Below are positions 56,772 to 64,000 of a stretch of 64,000 bases of DNA, piece by piece. A program made the position numbers and the translations under genes. Origin of the DNA: Allomuricauda sp. GTDB lineage: Bacteria; Bacteroidota; Bacteroidia; Flavobacteriales; Flavobacteriaceae. Under the pieces are notes generated by a model. It had not been told where the DNA came from. It did no database searches and saw only the letters and a list, made by a program, of their open reading frames with translations. Position 1 is the first letter of the stretch. The number at the start of each line of letters is the position of its first letter. The DNA lies in NCBI GenBank assembly GCA_030148335.1, contig JASBTQ010000019.1, positions 62,001 through 126,000 on the forward strand. Direction: 5' to 3'.

Positions 56772-56777
56772 TTTGAT

Positions 56778-59700
56778 ATGGGCAAGGGTTTAGCATATAT
56801 CCTTCTGGGGCTTGCCTTTTTGTTGCAGACAGCCATGCATGCCCAACAAAAACATCCCACACTAAAAACGCTGGATAGTCTTATCGCCGCGGATGCTTTT
56901 GGGAGTTTACAAAAAATCATTCACGCTGAAATAAGTAAAAAAACAGACCCTTCCCTGAACTTGGGTAGGTTGGTTTATCCCCTCGCAAAATCGGAATTTC
57001 TACTGGACAATGGGACCCATTTTCTGCTGGCACAACAGCTGCTGAAGGATATTCAGTCCAAAAACCAAGCAGATTCCGTTCAATATGAAGCACTTTTGGG
57101 GATTGGGCTTGCCCATGTGGACCAAGGCAGTGTTCTCAAAGCCAATGTGTATATGGCCCGTGCCAATGCTTTGGCAAATACCATGCAGGACGCACAGCGT
57201 AAGATGGCCACGGAGTTTTATTTGGGGGAAATAGGGCTCAAAATGGGGGACATCGACCAATTGATGGCCCGCACGGACAAAGCACTTCGCTTGATGGAGG
57301 CCCATCCAAAAACAAGGTTTGCCTTGGCACCACGGATACTCAATTACAAAGCCTCACTCATGCACTTCATGTCCAAGCCGGATAGTGCCGATTATTATTT
57401 TGACAAGGCCATCCGGTCAATTGATACCATGGAAAAGGATGCTGAGCAACTGTATTACCTTCCCGGTACCATTTATGGTAACTGGACCATGGTAAAACAG
57501 AGTGCTGGGGACTATGACACGGCCATGGAACTTACCTTAAAGAGCATTTCAAGTTTCAACACCTTTTTGCAAAATACGCACAACCATCCTTTGACGGAAA
57601 AGGTGCATGGCAACCTGTCCATCGCCTACAGAAACCTGGGCAGCCTCTACAATGATTTTGGCGACAAGGACAAGGCTGTACAGGTGGCTTCCTTGGGATA
57701 TAAACATGCCAAAAACTATTTTCTTCCCAACACGGTGCAATATTTCAGTGCCGTACTGATGATGGCCGAAGCCCATCTTTATGCAGAAAACCTACAAAAG
57801 GCCAGAACCTACCTCAAAGAAGCCGAGGCATCCCTAATCTCGATTCCTGGAAGCAATTGGTCCTATGCCGCCAATTTATATTTTGCCCTAGCAGACCTTG
57901 AAAAAAAAGAGGGAAATTTTTCGGAAGCCATCACCAATTATCAAAAAACCCTTGAAGCCTATACCAATAGCAGTGCCGATGAATTCAGTCAAAACATCAT
58001 TTTTGCACAGTCCAATTTGGCCCAGGTCTATGCAGAAAACCAACAGTTTGAAGAGGCCTTAGCCCTTATCGACAACACCTATTCCAAAGTAGCTGATGCC
58101 TATGGTGCACATAGCTACTTGGCCCAAATGATGCAGCTCAGTAAAATCAAGATCTACTTTCTAAAAAGTGATTTTGAAAGTGCCATAGAATTGTGTCAGC
58201 AACTCTTGGATGGGTACGGTAGCGCAGCTGATGTGGCAAACCGACCATATTCCTGGAGCGAACAGGCCGAAATCCTCATATATCTGGCCAAATCCAAATT
58301 GGGGTCTTTGCCCCATGTGCCCAAAAATCTTATTGAAATTGCGCAGATCATCAATGAGGCCACAGCACTGGTTGAAAAGCGAAAATCGCTGGTCACCTCC
58401 CCAGAAGGGGTAAGCAACCTTATTGCCAACAATAGGGAGGTCTTCAATGTGGCCAAAAAGGTATATGTGGAACTTTACCAACAAACAAATGATGATGCCT
58501 ACCTTGAAAAGGTAATGGCCTTACATGAATCCTCCATTTATAACCGGATTCGGGCGCGTTTGAACCTAACCGCCGATGCTTTGGCGCCAATTGACATTAG
58601 AGAGCAGGAAAACTCCCTGCGCAACCAAATCAACGGTTTTTTTGATCTTGAAGGGAATGAAACACAGTTCAATGTGGCGGAATGGGATTCGCTCAATAGG
58701 TCATGGCAGGACCATTTGGGGTTTCTGCAAAAGGAACACCCAAAGTATTATAGGATGCGATATGCCTCCATTGTGGAACCGCTTAAAAATCTGGGGCAAC
58801 ATATCCCGGCCAATACCACCTTGGTCCGATACTTTTCCGATGGTGACAACAACTACGCCTATGTTTACCAAGACGGCAGGACCAATTTGATACAGTTGGA
58901 CCCCATACAGGATCTCTGCATATCGTCCATATCAGATTACAGCGTTCCAGAGGATGAACTTTTTGATTGCCTGTACCAACTCTATCAAATCGTTTGGGCA
59001 CCGATTGAAGGTTTTGTAACAACCGAAAATGTCATCATTTTTCCGGATGGGGAGCTGTTTAATCTGAATTTTGAATTGCTCACCCCAAAAAGGATACGGT
59101 CTTATGGGGAATTGGCCACACAGAGCCTATTGGCCCAACACAATATATCCTACAACTACAGCCTGTTCATGCTCGGCAAGAAACATGATGTTGTGGGTTT
59201 TGAAAAAGATTTCATTGCCTTTGCCCCGGAATTTGATGAGGAAATGAAGACCAATTACCAAATGGCCATTGCCGATTCCTTGTTTTTGGATCAAACGTAC
59301 CTCACTTTGCTTCCCCAGCCCTTTAGCTCCGAACTGGTGAAAAAATTCAGCAGGAAGTTTGATGGCCGCTCATTCTTGAACGAAAAGGCTTCCAAACAAC
59401 TGTTCACAAAAAATGCCAAGGAACATAAGATCATACATATTGGAACCCATGCAGAATCCAATAATGTGAGCCCCGAACTTTCACGATTGGTGTTTGCCAA
59501 GAATGTCACAGATTCTTTGGATATCAATGACAATTACCTGTACACCTATGAAATCTATAACCAAAACCTCAGTTCCCACTTGGCCATATTGACAGCCTGT
59601 GAGACGGGAAAGCCGACTTATCAGCCAGGGGAGGGGATGATCTCATTGGCACATGCCTTTAATTATGCGGGCAGTGAAAGTGTTTTGACCAGCCTTTGGC

Positions 59701-60005
59701 AGATCGATGAAAAATCCAGCAATGAAATATTGGAACGTTTTTATGGCCACCTGTCGGAAGGAAAACCAAAACATGTGGCCCTTCGCTTGGCCAAATTGGA
59801 TTATTTGGCTGATGGCCAAGGGCGTATTCTACATCCACAGTACTGGGCTGGATTGGTCTTGATGGGGGATACGTCCCCAGTGGAGCTCTCCCGACCCGCT
59901 TTTTGGCTTTTATGGGTTGTAGCCGCCCTGACTGTGCTGATTGTGGCCATGGTCTTCTTAAAAAAGAAAAGCTCCCCTAAGGGAGCTGATCCAAAAACCA
60001 ACTAA
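56778..60005 (+). CDS. TPR-CHAT protein (caspase-like protease), membrane-anchored
   Basis: A 1075-residue protein with signal peptide ending MHAQQ, about 500 residues of TPR repeats (for example AYRNLGSLYNDFGDKDKAVQVA, ANLYFALADLEKKEGNFSEAITNYQKTLEAY), and a CHAT domain from about 790. The caspase-like dyad is His891 in HIGTHAESNN and Cys941 in ILTACETG, with the SVLTSLWQIDE strand after it. A membrane helix at about 1043-1063 and a Lys-rich tail end the protein. CHAT domains are caspase-fold proteases usually triggered through the TPR part. It follows the anti-sigma gene by 6 bp. The natural hypothesis is that it senses a signal outside the membrane and cleaves the anti-sigma protein. Confidence 0.88.
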   Translation: MGKGLAYILLGLAFLLQTAMHAQQKHPTLKTLDSLIAADAFGSLQKIIHAEISKKTDPSLNLGRLVYPLAKSEFLLDNGTHFLLAQQLLKDIQSKNQADSVQYEALLGIGLAHVDQGSVLKANVYMARANALANTMQDAQRKMATEFYLGEIGLKMGDIDQLMARTDKALRLMEAHPKTRFALAPRILNYKASLMHFMSKPDSADYYFDKAIRSIDTMEKDAEQLYYLPGTIYGNWTMVKQSAGDYDTAMELTLKSISSFNTFLQNTHNHPLTEKVHGNLSIAYRNLGSLYNDFGDKDKAVQVASLGYKHAKNYFLPNTVQYFSAVLMMAEAHLYAENLQKARTYLKEAEASLISIPGSNWSYAANLYFALADLEKKEGNFSEAITNYQKTLEAYTNSSADEFSQNIIFAQSNLAQVYAENQQFEEALALIDNTYSKVADAYGAHSYLAQMMQLSKIKIYFLKSDFESAIELCQQLLDGYGSAADVANRPYSWSEQAEILIYLAKSKLGSLPHVPKNLIEIAQIINEATALVEKRKSLVTSPEGVSNLIANNREVFNVAKKVYVELYQQTNDDAYLEKVMALHESSIYNRIRARLNLTADALAPIDIREQENSLRNQINGFFDLEGNETQFNVAEWDSLNRSWQDHLGFLQKEHPKYYRMRYASIVEPLKNLGQHIPANTTLVRYFSDGDNNYAYVYQDGRTNLIQLDPIQDLCISSISDYSVPEDELFDCLYQLYQIVWAPIEGFVTTENVIIFPDGELFNLNFELLTPKRIRSYGELATQSLLAQHNISYNYSLFMLGKKHDVVGFEKDFIAFAPEFDEEMKTNYQMAIADSLFLDQTYLTLLPQPFSSELVKKFSRKFDGRSFLNEKASKQLFTKNAKEHKIIHIGTHAESNNVSPELSRLVFAKNVTDSLDINDNYLYTYEIYNQNLSSHLAILTACETGKPTYQPGEGMISLAHAFNYAGSESVLTSLWQIDEKSSNEILERFYGHLSEGKPKHVALRLAKLDYLADGQGRILHPQYWAGLVLMGDTSPVELSRPAFWLLWVVAALTVLIVAMVFLKKKSSPKGADPKTN
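59958..59987 (-). terminator. Minus-strand intrinsic terminator inside the CHAT coding end
   Basis: Read on the minus strand the hairpin AGCTCCC TTAG GGGAGCT (59970-59987) is followed by TTTTCTTTTTT. It is 40 bp past the stop of the minus-strand lipoprotein gene and lies within the final codons of the CHAT gene (KKKSSPKGADP). Confidence 0.75.
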
Positions 60006-60027
60006 CTACTGAACATCAGTTTTTTCT

Positions 60028-60798
60028 TTATCCTTGATTGTTGGGGACATTAGGGTTGTTGTCGTCAGGATCTTCATTGGCAGGAACCCCATCGTTGTCA
60101 TTGTCCACAAAGGTGCCGTCCCTTCCCACAAAGAGCTGGAAGTTTATGGGAAGAAAAGTATCCATGACCTGCGCATTGTATTCGTTGCTCGGAGCGGAGG
60201 TGACCGAAATGGCAGAGAATGTGCCCCCGGCAAGATAGGTGGACCTTACCCACACCTGGGCGGTTATGCCATTGAAACGGAGAAGGCGTGCCTCAAACTG
60301 GGAAGGGATGCCTTCAAATGAATTGTTTGCAGAGGTCCTGCATAGCACATCAGGGGTGCCACTGAAACCATAATGGGCAAATACGCCATTGATTTCATTG
60401 GCGATAATGGCAGTGGCGGAAACCTGCCCATTCAATTGTGTGTTGGGAATCCATCGGAAAACCACTGCTTCATCATTTCGAACCACATTGACACCCAAAG
60501 TACCGGTTTGTGCATCGGTAATTTCAAAAGCCGAAAAACCCATAGGGTAAACAAATCCCAATAGGGGGTGGAGGCTATGGACAAATTGCCCACCTGGATT
60601 GTTCACCGTGGGGACCTGGGTGAGAGGTGCTGGGATGGAGTGGGCGAATTCCCAATAGATACCGGTCAATCCGGTGGCATTTTCGCAAAGGCCTTGGGGT
60701 TCTGCATTGGCTAGGCCGTTGTTGGCATCGGAATCGGAACTACAGCCGATAAGACATAATAGGATTGTTGATACAAATAAGGTTGGAATACGTTTCAT
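60028..60798 (-). CDS. Lipoprotein of unknown function with acidic calcium-binding-like tail
   Basis: A 256-residue lipoprotein (lipobox LIGC followed by SSDSDANN). Mature part is mainly beta strands, with two Cys residues (near 37 and 150) that may bond. The last 30 residues (FVDNDNDGVPANEDPDDNN) match a thrombospondin type-3-like calcium-binding motif; such tails occur in secreted proteins of this phylum. I do not recognise the family. It is convergent with the CHAT gene and divergent from the symporter operon, with no obvious partner. Confidence 0.7.
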   Translation of the reverse strand: MKRIPTLFVSTILLCLIGCSSDSDANNGLANAEPQGLCENATGLTGIYWEFAHSIPAPLTQVPTVNNPGGQFVHSLHPLLGFVYPMGFSAFEITDAQTGTLGVNVVRNDEAVVFRWIPNTQLNGQVSATAIIANEINGVFAHYGFSGTPDVLCRTSANNSFEGIPSQFEARLLRFNGITAQVWVRSTYLAGGTFSAISVTSAPSNEYNAQVMDTFLPINFQLFVGRDGTFVDNDNDGVPANEDPDDNNPNVPNNQG

Positions 60799-61089
60799 TG
60801 TTTTTCTTTTTCCATATATCGGTGGAAAAGGAAAATGTCATCAGGGTGCGGAACAGAATGGGGCCATTTTCATTATTTATGCGGTAATCCTCTGGAAGCA
60901 TAGTGTTTGAAGTTTTCCAACAGTTAGTAATGTCCCCGACCACAATTGCATTTCCCACATGGCCAAAGGGACCATTCATTTTGTCATTCATATAGTTCTT
61001 ATTTTGAGGTACTTTCAACTTTTTTTAGCTTTTGGTTGTTCCGAGGGAAGTGGGTAGAATGACTTTTTCCATACCAATCCCTTGAAAAA

Positions 61090-61125
61090 TGTGTACGAGC
61101 ACAAAAAATAGTGTGTACGAACACA
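61090..61125. promoter_or_regulatory. Tandem GntR operator palindromes (sites 3 and 4)
   Basis: TGTGTACGAGCACA (61090-61103) and TGTGTACGAACACA (61112-61125) are two near-perfect inverted repeats with a 22-bp period. In the opposite orientation they read TGTKYTCGTACACA, sharing the GT-YCGTAC core with the palindromes at 3924 and 9761. They lie 234-269 bp before the symporter start. I see no gene in the rest of 60799-61358; a minus-strand frame at 60740-61018 is not convincing. Confidence 0.6.
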
Positions 61126-61358
61126 TTTTTTTATATATTGCAACAAATATTGAATTCCAAGGTGTTGGATTCTTCCTATAAATTGTAAAAACCAATGATA
61201 AATACCCCCAAGGGAAGTCAAACGGATTTAAATATTGGGACAGTGGATTCCCCAAAAAGGGAAAGCCCTTTGTTTGAATATTGTGAATGCCCGATCTTAT
61301 CGAAGATTTCATGGACTATCGATGGAGCTTTTAAGAAGAGGCCAAGAAAAAGAGAATT

Positions 61359-63170
61359 ATGGTGACGTTGGGTTTATGGGATTATGGGATCATAGTTGGC
61401 TTCTTTGCACTCACCTTGGGCATTGGTCTGTATGTGTCCAAAAGTTCAGGGAAAAGCAGCGAGGATTTTTTCTTATCGGGCAGGTCCATGCCTTGGTGGT
61501 TGTTGGGCATGTCCATGGTTGCCACGACATTTTCAACCGACACCCCAAATTTGGTGACAGATATAGTGAGGACCAATGGGGTTTCGGGCAATTGGGTATG
61601 GTGGGCCTTTTTGTTGACCGGGCTGTTGACGGTTTTCATTTATGCCAAGTTGTGGAGAAGGTCCAACGTGAACACCGATCTGGAGTTTTATGAATTGCGA
61701 TATGGTGGAGCTGCCGCAAAGTTTTTAAGGGGTTTTCGGGCCATCTACCTTGGTGTGGTCTTCAATGTCATTACCATGGCCGCCGTTACCTTGGCCGCCA
61801 TAAAGATAGGTGGGGTGATGTTGGGGCTGGAACCTTGGCAAACTGTGGTCTCAGCAGGTCTAGTAACCGTTATCTTCAGCGCCGTTGGTGGATTCAAGGG
61901 GGTGGTATATACAGATTTTGTACTGTTCTTTGTCGCAATGGCAGGAGCAGTGGGAGCGGCCTATTACTCCGTTAACCTTCCGGAGGTGGGCGGTATCGAG
62001 GCTTTACTTTCAAACAAAGTGGTGCAGACAAAGCTGGATATCATACCGGATCTGAACGATACAGGTTCTTTGGTACCCTTGTTGATCATTCCCTTGGCAG
62101 TACAATGGTGGAGTTCCTGGTACCCTGGTGCCGAACCGGGAGGAGGAGGTTATATTGCCCAGCGCATGTTGTCCGCCAAAGATGAACGCCATGCCATAGG
62201 GGCCACATTCTTCTTCAACATCATGCACTATGCAGTTCGTCCTTGGCCCTGGATATTGGTCGCCTTGGCCTCATTGGTGGTTTTTCCCGACCTGAATAGC
62301 ATAAAGGAGGCATTTCCCATTGTGTCCGATGATAAACTGGGTCATGATCTTGCGTATTCCGCAATGCTCACCAAACTGCCCACAGGCCTATTAGGATTGG
62401 TTTTGGCATCATTGGTTGCGGCATATATGTCCACAGTATCCACCCAACTCAATTGGGGTTCATCCTATATTGTGTACGATTTTTATAAACAGCGGATCAA
62501 TCCCAATGCATCTGAAAGACAATTGGTGCGGGTGGGAAGGTATGCAACGGTGGGCCTCATGGTTTTGAGTGCCTTGCTGGCCCTTGCGCTTCAAAATGCC
62601 TTACAGCTTTTTGAACTTTTGCTTGTTTTCGGTGCAGGTACCGGGCTCATTTTTATTCTTCGTTGGTTTTGGTGGCGAATCAATGCCTGGAGCGAAATAA
62701 CCGCGATGTTCGTCTCGGGAGCACTCTCATTGCTGTTCAAGCTTACCCCTTTTGGACCTTATCTGTTCGATCAAAAGACGGGTATTTTGCCAGATTGGTC
62801 AGAATATGTGCTAGTGGTGCTCATCACCACATTGGCTTGGTTAGTGGTCACCTATGCCACACCCCCTGAGAAAGAAACGGTCTTGTTCAATTTTTATCGA
62901 AAGATCAACCCTGGCGGTCCAGGTTGGAAAAAAGTGGTGGAAAAAGGCAAACAGCAGGGTATCCATTTTGAGCCGACCAAAGGTTGGAGTGTCCCCAAAG
63001 GATTACTTGCCATGTTCGTGGGGGCAATTTTTATATATGCTTCCCTGTTTGCCGTAGGCTATTGGATCTATGGCGAATGGATATGGGCATCACTTTTGAC
63101 ATTGTGCTCCCTTATCGCTGGGACAGCATTGCTCCTGTTATGGAACAAAGTAAAAGAAAGTATAGGTTAA
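61359..63170 (+). CDS. SSS-family sodium:solute symporter
   Basis: A 603-residue inner-membrane transporter of the sodium:solute symporter family with about 13-15 hydrophobic helices. Features include the N-terminal helix GIIVGFFALTLGIGLYV followed by SSEDFFLSGRSMPWW, ATTFSTDTPN in helix 2, PGAEPGGGGYIAQRML, and SLVAAYMSTVSTQLNWGSSY with the sodium-site Ser. It is the first gene of an operon with NagB, 17 bp upstream. Amino sugar, mannose or sialic acid transport is possible from context; the branch containing sugar carriers is most similar in pattern. Confidence 0.88.
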   Translation: MVTLGLWDYGIIVGFFALTLGIGLYVSKSSGKSSEDFFLSGRSMPWWLLGMSMVATTFSTDTPNLVTDIVRTNGVSGNWVWWAFLLTGLLTVFIYAKLWRRSNVNTDLEFYELRYGGAAAKFLRGFRAIYLGVVFNVITMAAVTLAAIKIGGVMLGLEPWQTVVSAGLVTVIFSAVGGFKGVVYTDFVLFFVAMAGAVGAAYYSVNLPEVGGIEALLSNKVVQTKLDIIPDLNDTGSLVPLLIIPLAVQWWSSWYPGAEPGGGGYIAQRMLSAKDERHAIGATFFFNIMHYAVRPWPWILVALASLVVFPDLNSIKEAFPIVSDDKLGHDLAYSAMLTKLPTGLLGLVLASLVAAYMSTVSTQLNWGSSYIVYDFYKQRINPNASERQLVRVGRYATVGLMVLSALLALALQNALQLFELLLVFGAGTGLIFILRWFWWRINAWSEITAMFVSGALSLLFKLTPFGPYLFDQKTGILPDWSEYVLVVLITTLAWLVVTYATPPEKETVLFNFYRKINPGGPGWKKVVEKGKQQGIHFEPTKGWSVPKGLLAMFVGAIFIYASLFAVGYWIYGEWIWASLLTLCSLIAGTALLLLWNKVKESIG

Positions 63171-63187
63171 ATCATCAAATATATCAT

Positions 63188-64000
63188 ATGGTCATGAAGA
63201 CAAAGACGAGATCAAGCTTGATTTCTTACCAACCCGCGGGACAATTTGAGGAGACCCGTTTTGAAAAAATCCATAATGTCATTTTTGATACATCCCAACA
63301 AGGTTCCATTGAAGTCGCCAAGGAGATTTCGAATCTGATCCGGGAGAAGGCCTCCAAAGGACAAAATTGCGTTCTGGGACTTGCTACCGGTTCCTCGCCC
63401 ATCAAAGTTTATGAGGAATTGGTACGGATGCATCGGGAAGAGGGGCTCAGCTTCTCCAATGTGGTCACTTTCAATTTGGACGAATACTATCCCATGGAGA
63501 AGGGCAACATACAGAGCTACCACTATTTCATGCACCAGCATTTGTTCGACCATGTGGACATAGCCCCGCAACATATCCATATACCCGATGGAACGGTCCC
63601 TATGGAAGAAATCAAGGAATACTGTAGGACTTATGAAAAAAGGATAGAAGAGGAGGGGGGATTGGACTTTCAATTACTGGGCATAGGAAGGACAGGGCAT
63701 ATCGGTTTCAATGAACCTGGCTCGCACCATAATTCCGCGACCCGTGATATTACCTTAGATCACATCACAAGGGTGGATGCAGCTTCGGCCTTCAAAGGGG
63801 TAGAAAATGTCCCTAGGAAAGCAATCACCATGGGGATCAATACCATAAGTAATGCAAAGCGGATCGTACTTTTGGCCTGGGGGCAAAACAAGGCAGAAGT
63901 GGTAAAGGCCACCATTGAGGGCGAAATAAGTCCTGAGGTCCCTGCTACCTATTTGCAAGAACATGGAAACGCCACATTTGTGATGGACAAGGAGGCCGCT
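63188..64000 (+). CDS. nagB: Glucosamine-6-phosphate deaminase (NagB-type), N-terminal part
   Basis: An open frame from ATG 63188 to the window end (271 residues; incomplete). NagB motifs are clear: LGLATGSSPIKVYEELV, VVTFNLDEYYPM with the catalytic Asp, SYHYFMHQHLFDHVDI, GIGRTGHIGFNEPGS with the active His, and ITMGINTI. It converts glucosamine-6-phosphate to fructose-6-phosphate and ammonia. The N-terminal FEKIHNVIFDTSQQGS block is that of the long (about 640-residue) Bacteroidota form, which often carries a second PIG-L-like domain; that part would lie outside the window. It is cotranscribed with the symporter and probably controlled by the GntR sites upstream. Confidence 0.9.
   Translation, partial: MVMKTKTRSSLISYQPAGQFEETRFEKIHNVIFDTSQQGSIEVAKEISNLIREKASKGQNCVLGLATGSSPIKVYEELVRMHREEGLSFSNVVTFNLDEYYPMEKGNIQSYHYFMHQHLFDHVDIAPQHIHIPDGTVPMEEIKEYCRTYEKRIEEEGGLDFQLLGIGRTGHIGFNEPGSHHNSATRDITLDHITRVDAASAFKGVENVPRKAITMGINTISNAKRIVLLAWGQNKAEVVKATIEGEISPEVPATYLQEHGNATFVMDKEAA

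Noticed and set aside
56778..60005. A CHAT-based CRISPR or abortive-infection defence locus
   Set aside because: No CRISPR array, gRAMP effector, toxin or nuclease nearby; the sigma and TPR membrane genes point to signalling instead.
60740..61018. 92-codon minus-strand frame in the symporter upstream region
   Set aside because: It overlaps the start of the lipoprotein gene in another frame, and I recognise nothing in it.

Overview
The window looks like a chromosomal segment of a marine-type member of the Bacteroidota, most likely family Flavobacteriaceae. Two SusC/SusD pairs, a SusE-like lipoprotein, many exported glycoside hydrolases with Bacteroidota-style lipoboxes followed by acidic residues, GH92/GH29/GH3/GH2/GH76 enzymes and candidate -33/-7 (TTTG / TAnnTTTG-like) promoter elements all point that way. 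The genus cannot be named from sequence alone. I see no rRNA, tRNA, CRISPR, prophage or intact insertion sequence.

Layout. 1-1699: end of a GT9 glycosyltransferase and two exported PAP2 phosphatases. 1743-3495: an SDR/AraC-regulator pair on the minus strand, followed by a decayed alpha/beta-hydrolase fragment. 4107-23306 (plus strand): a mannoside utilisation locus with GH92, GH2, a GntR/UTRA regulator, a mannose-6-phosphate isomerase with an N-terminal kinase-like domain, SusC, SusD, SusE-like protein, GH76, ROK kinase, MFS transporter and a second GH92. 23774-42004 (minus strand): a 15-gene L-fucoside locus with four GH29 enzymes, a GH95 remnant, a GH3, and what looks like a complete non-phosphorylating L-fucose pathway: mutarotase, permease, fucose dehydrogenase, fuconolactonase, fuconate dehydratase, 2-keto-3-deoxyfuconate dehydrogenase, diketo-acid hydrolase and an L-lactate-type FMN oxidase. 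An AraC regulator sits at its head and a divergent SusC/SusD pair follows (42378-47316). 47545-50795: an exported hydroxypyruvate-isomerase-like TIM barrel, a SUMF1-domain protein and an exported Gfo/Idh/MocA oxidoreductase. 51364-52116: a DJ-1/PfpI lipoprotein. 52816-60005: a large unknown lipoprotein, an ECF sigma factor, a membrane TPR protein probably acting as anti-sigma, and a TPR-CHAT caspase-like protein. 60028-60798: an unknown lipoprotein (minus). 61359-64000: a sodium/solute symporter and the start of a NagB-type glucosamine-6-phosphate deaminase.

How it fits together. Mannose (4.1-23.3 kb), fucose (23.8-47.3 kb) and GlcNAc (61.4-64 kb) are the sugars of fucosylated N-glycan-like material, and the gene content is consistent with stripping and burning such glycans. 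The best new signal is a palindrome (consensus TATGTTYGTACATA, relaxed to TGTKYTCGTACACA) found before the GH92-GH2-gntR operon, before the isomerase-SusCD operon, and twice, 22 bp apart, before the symporter-nagB operon. It ties three operons to the one GntR regulator encoded here. A second point of interest is the sigma / TPR anti-sigma / CHAT-protease locus, whose sigma start codon lies in a predicted hairpin.
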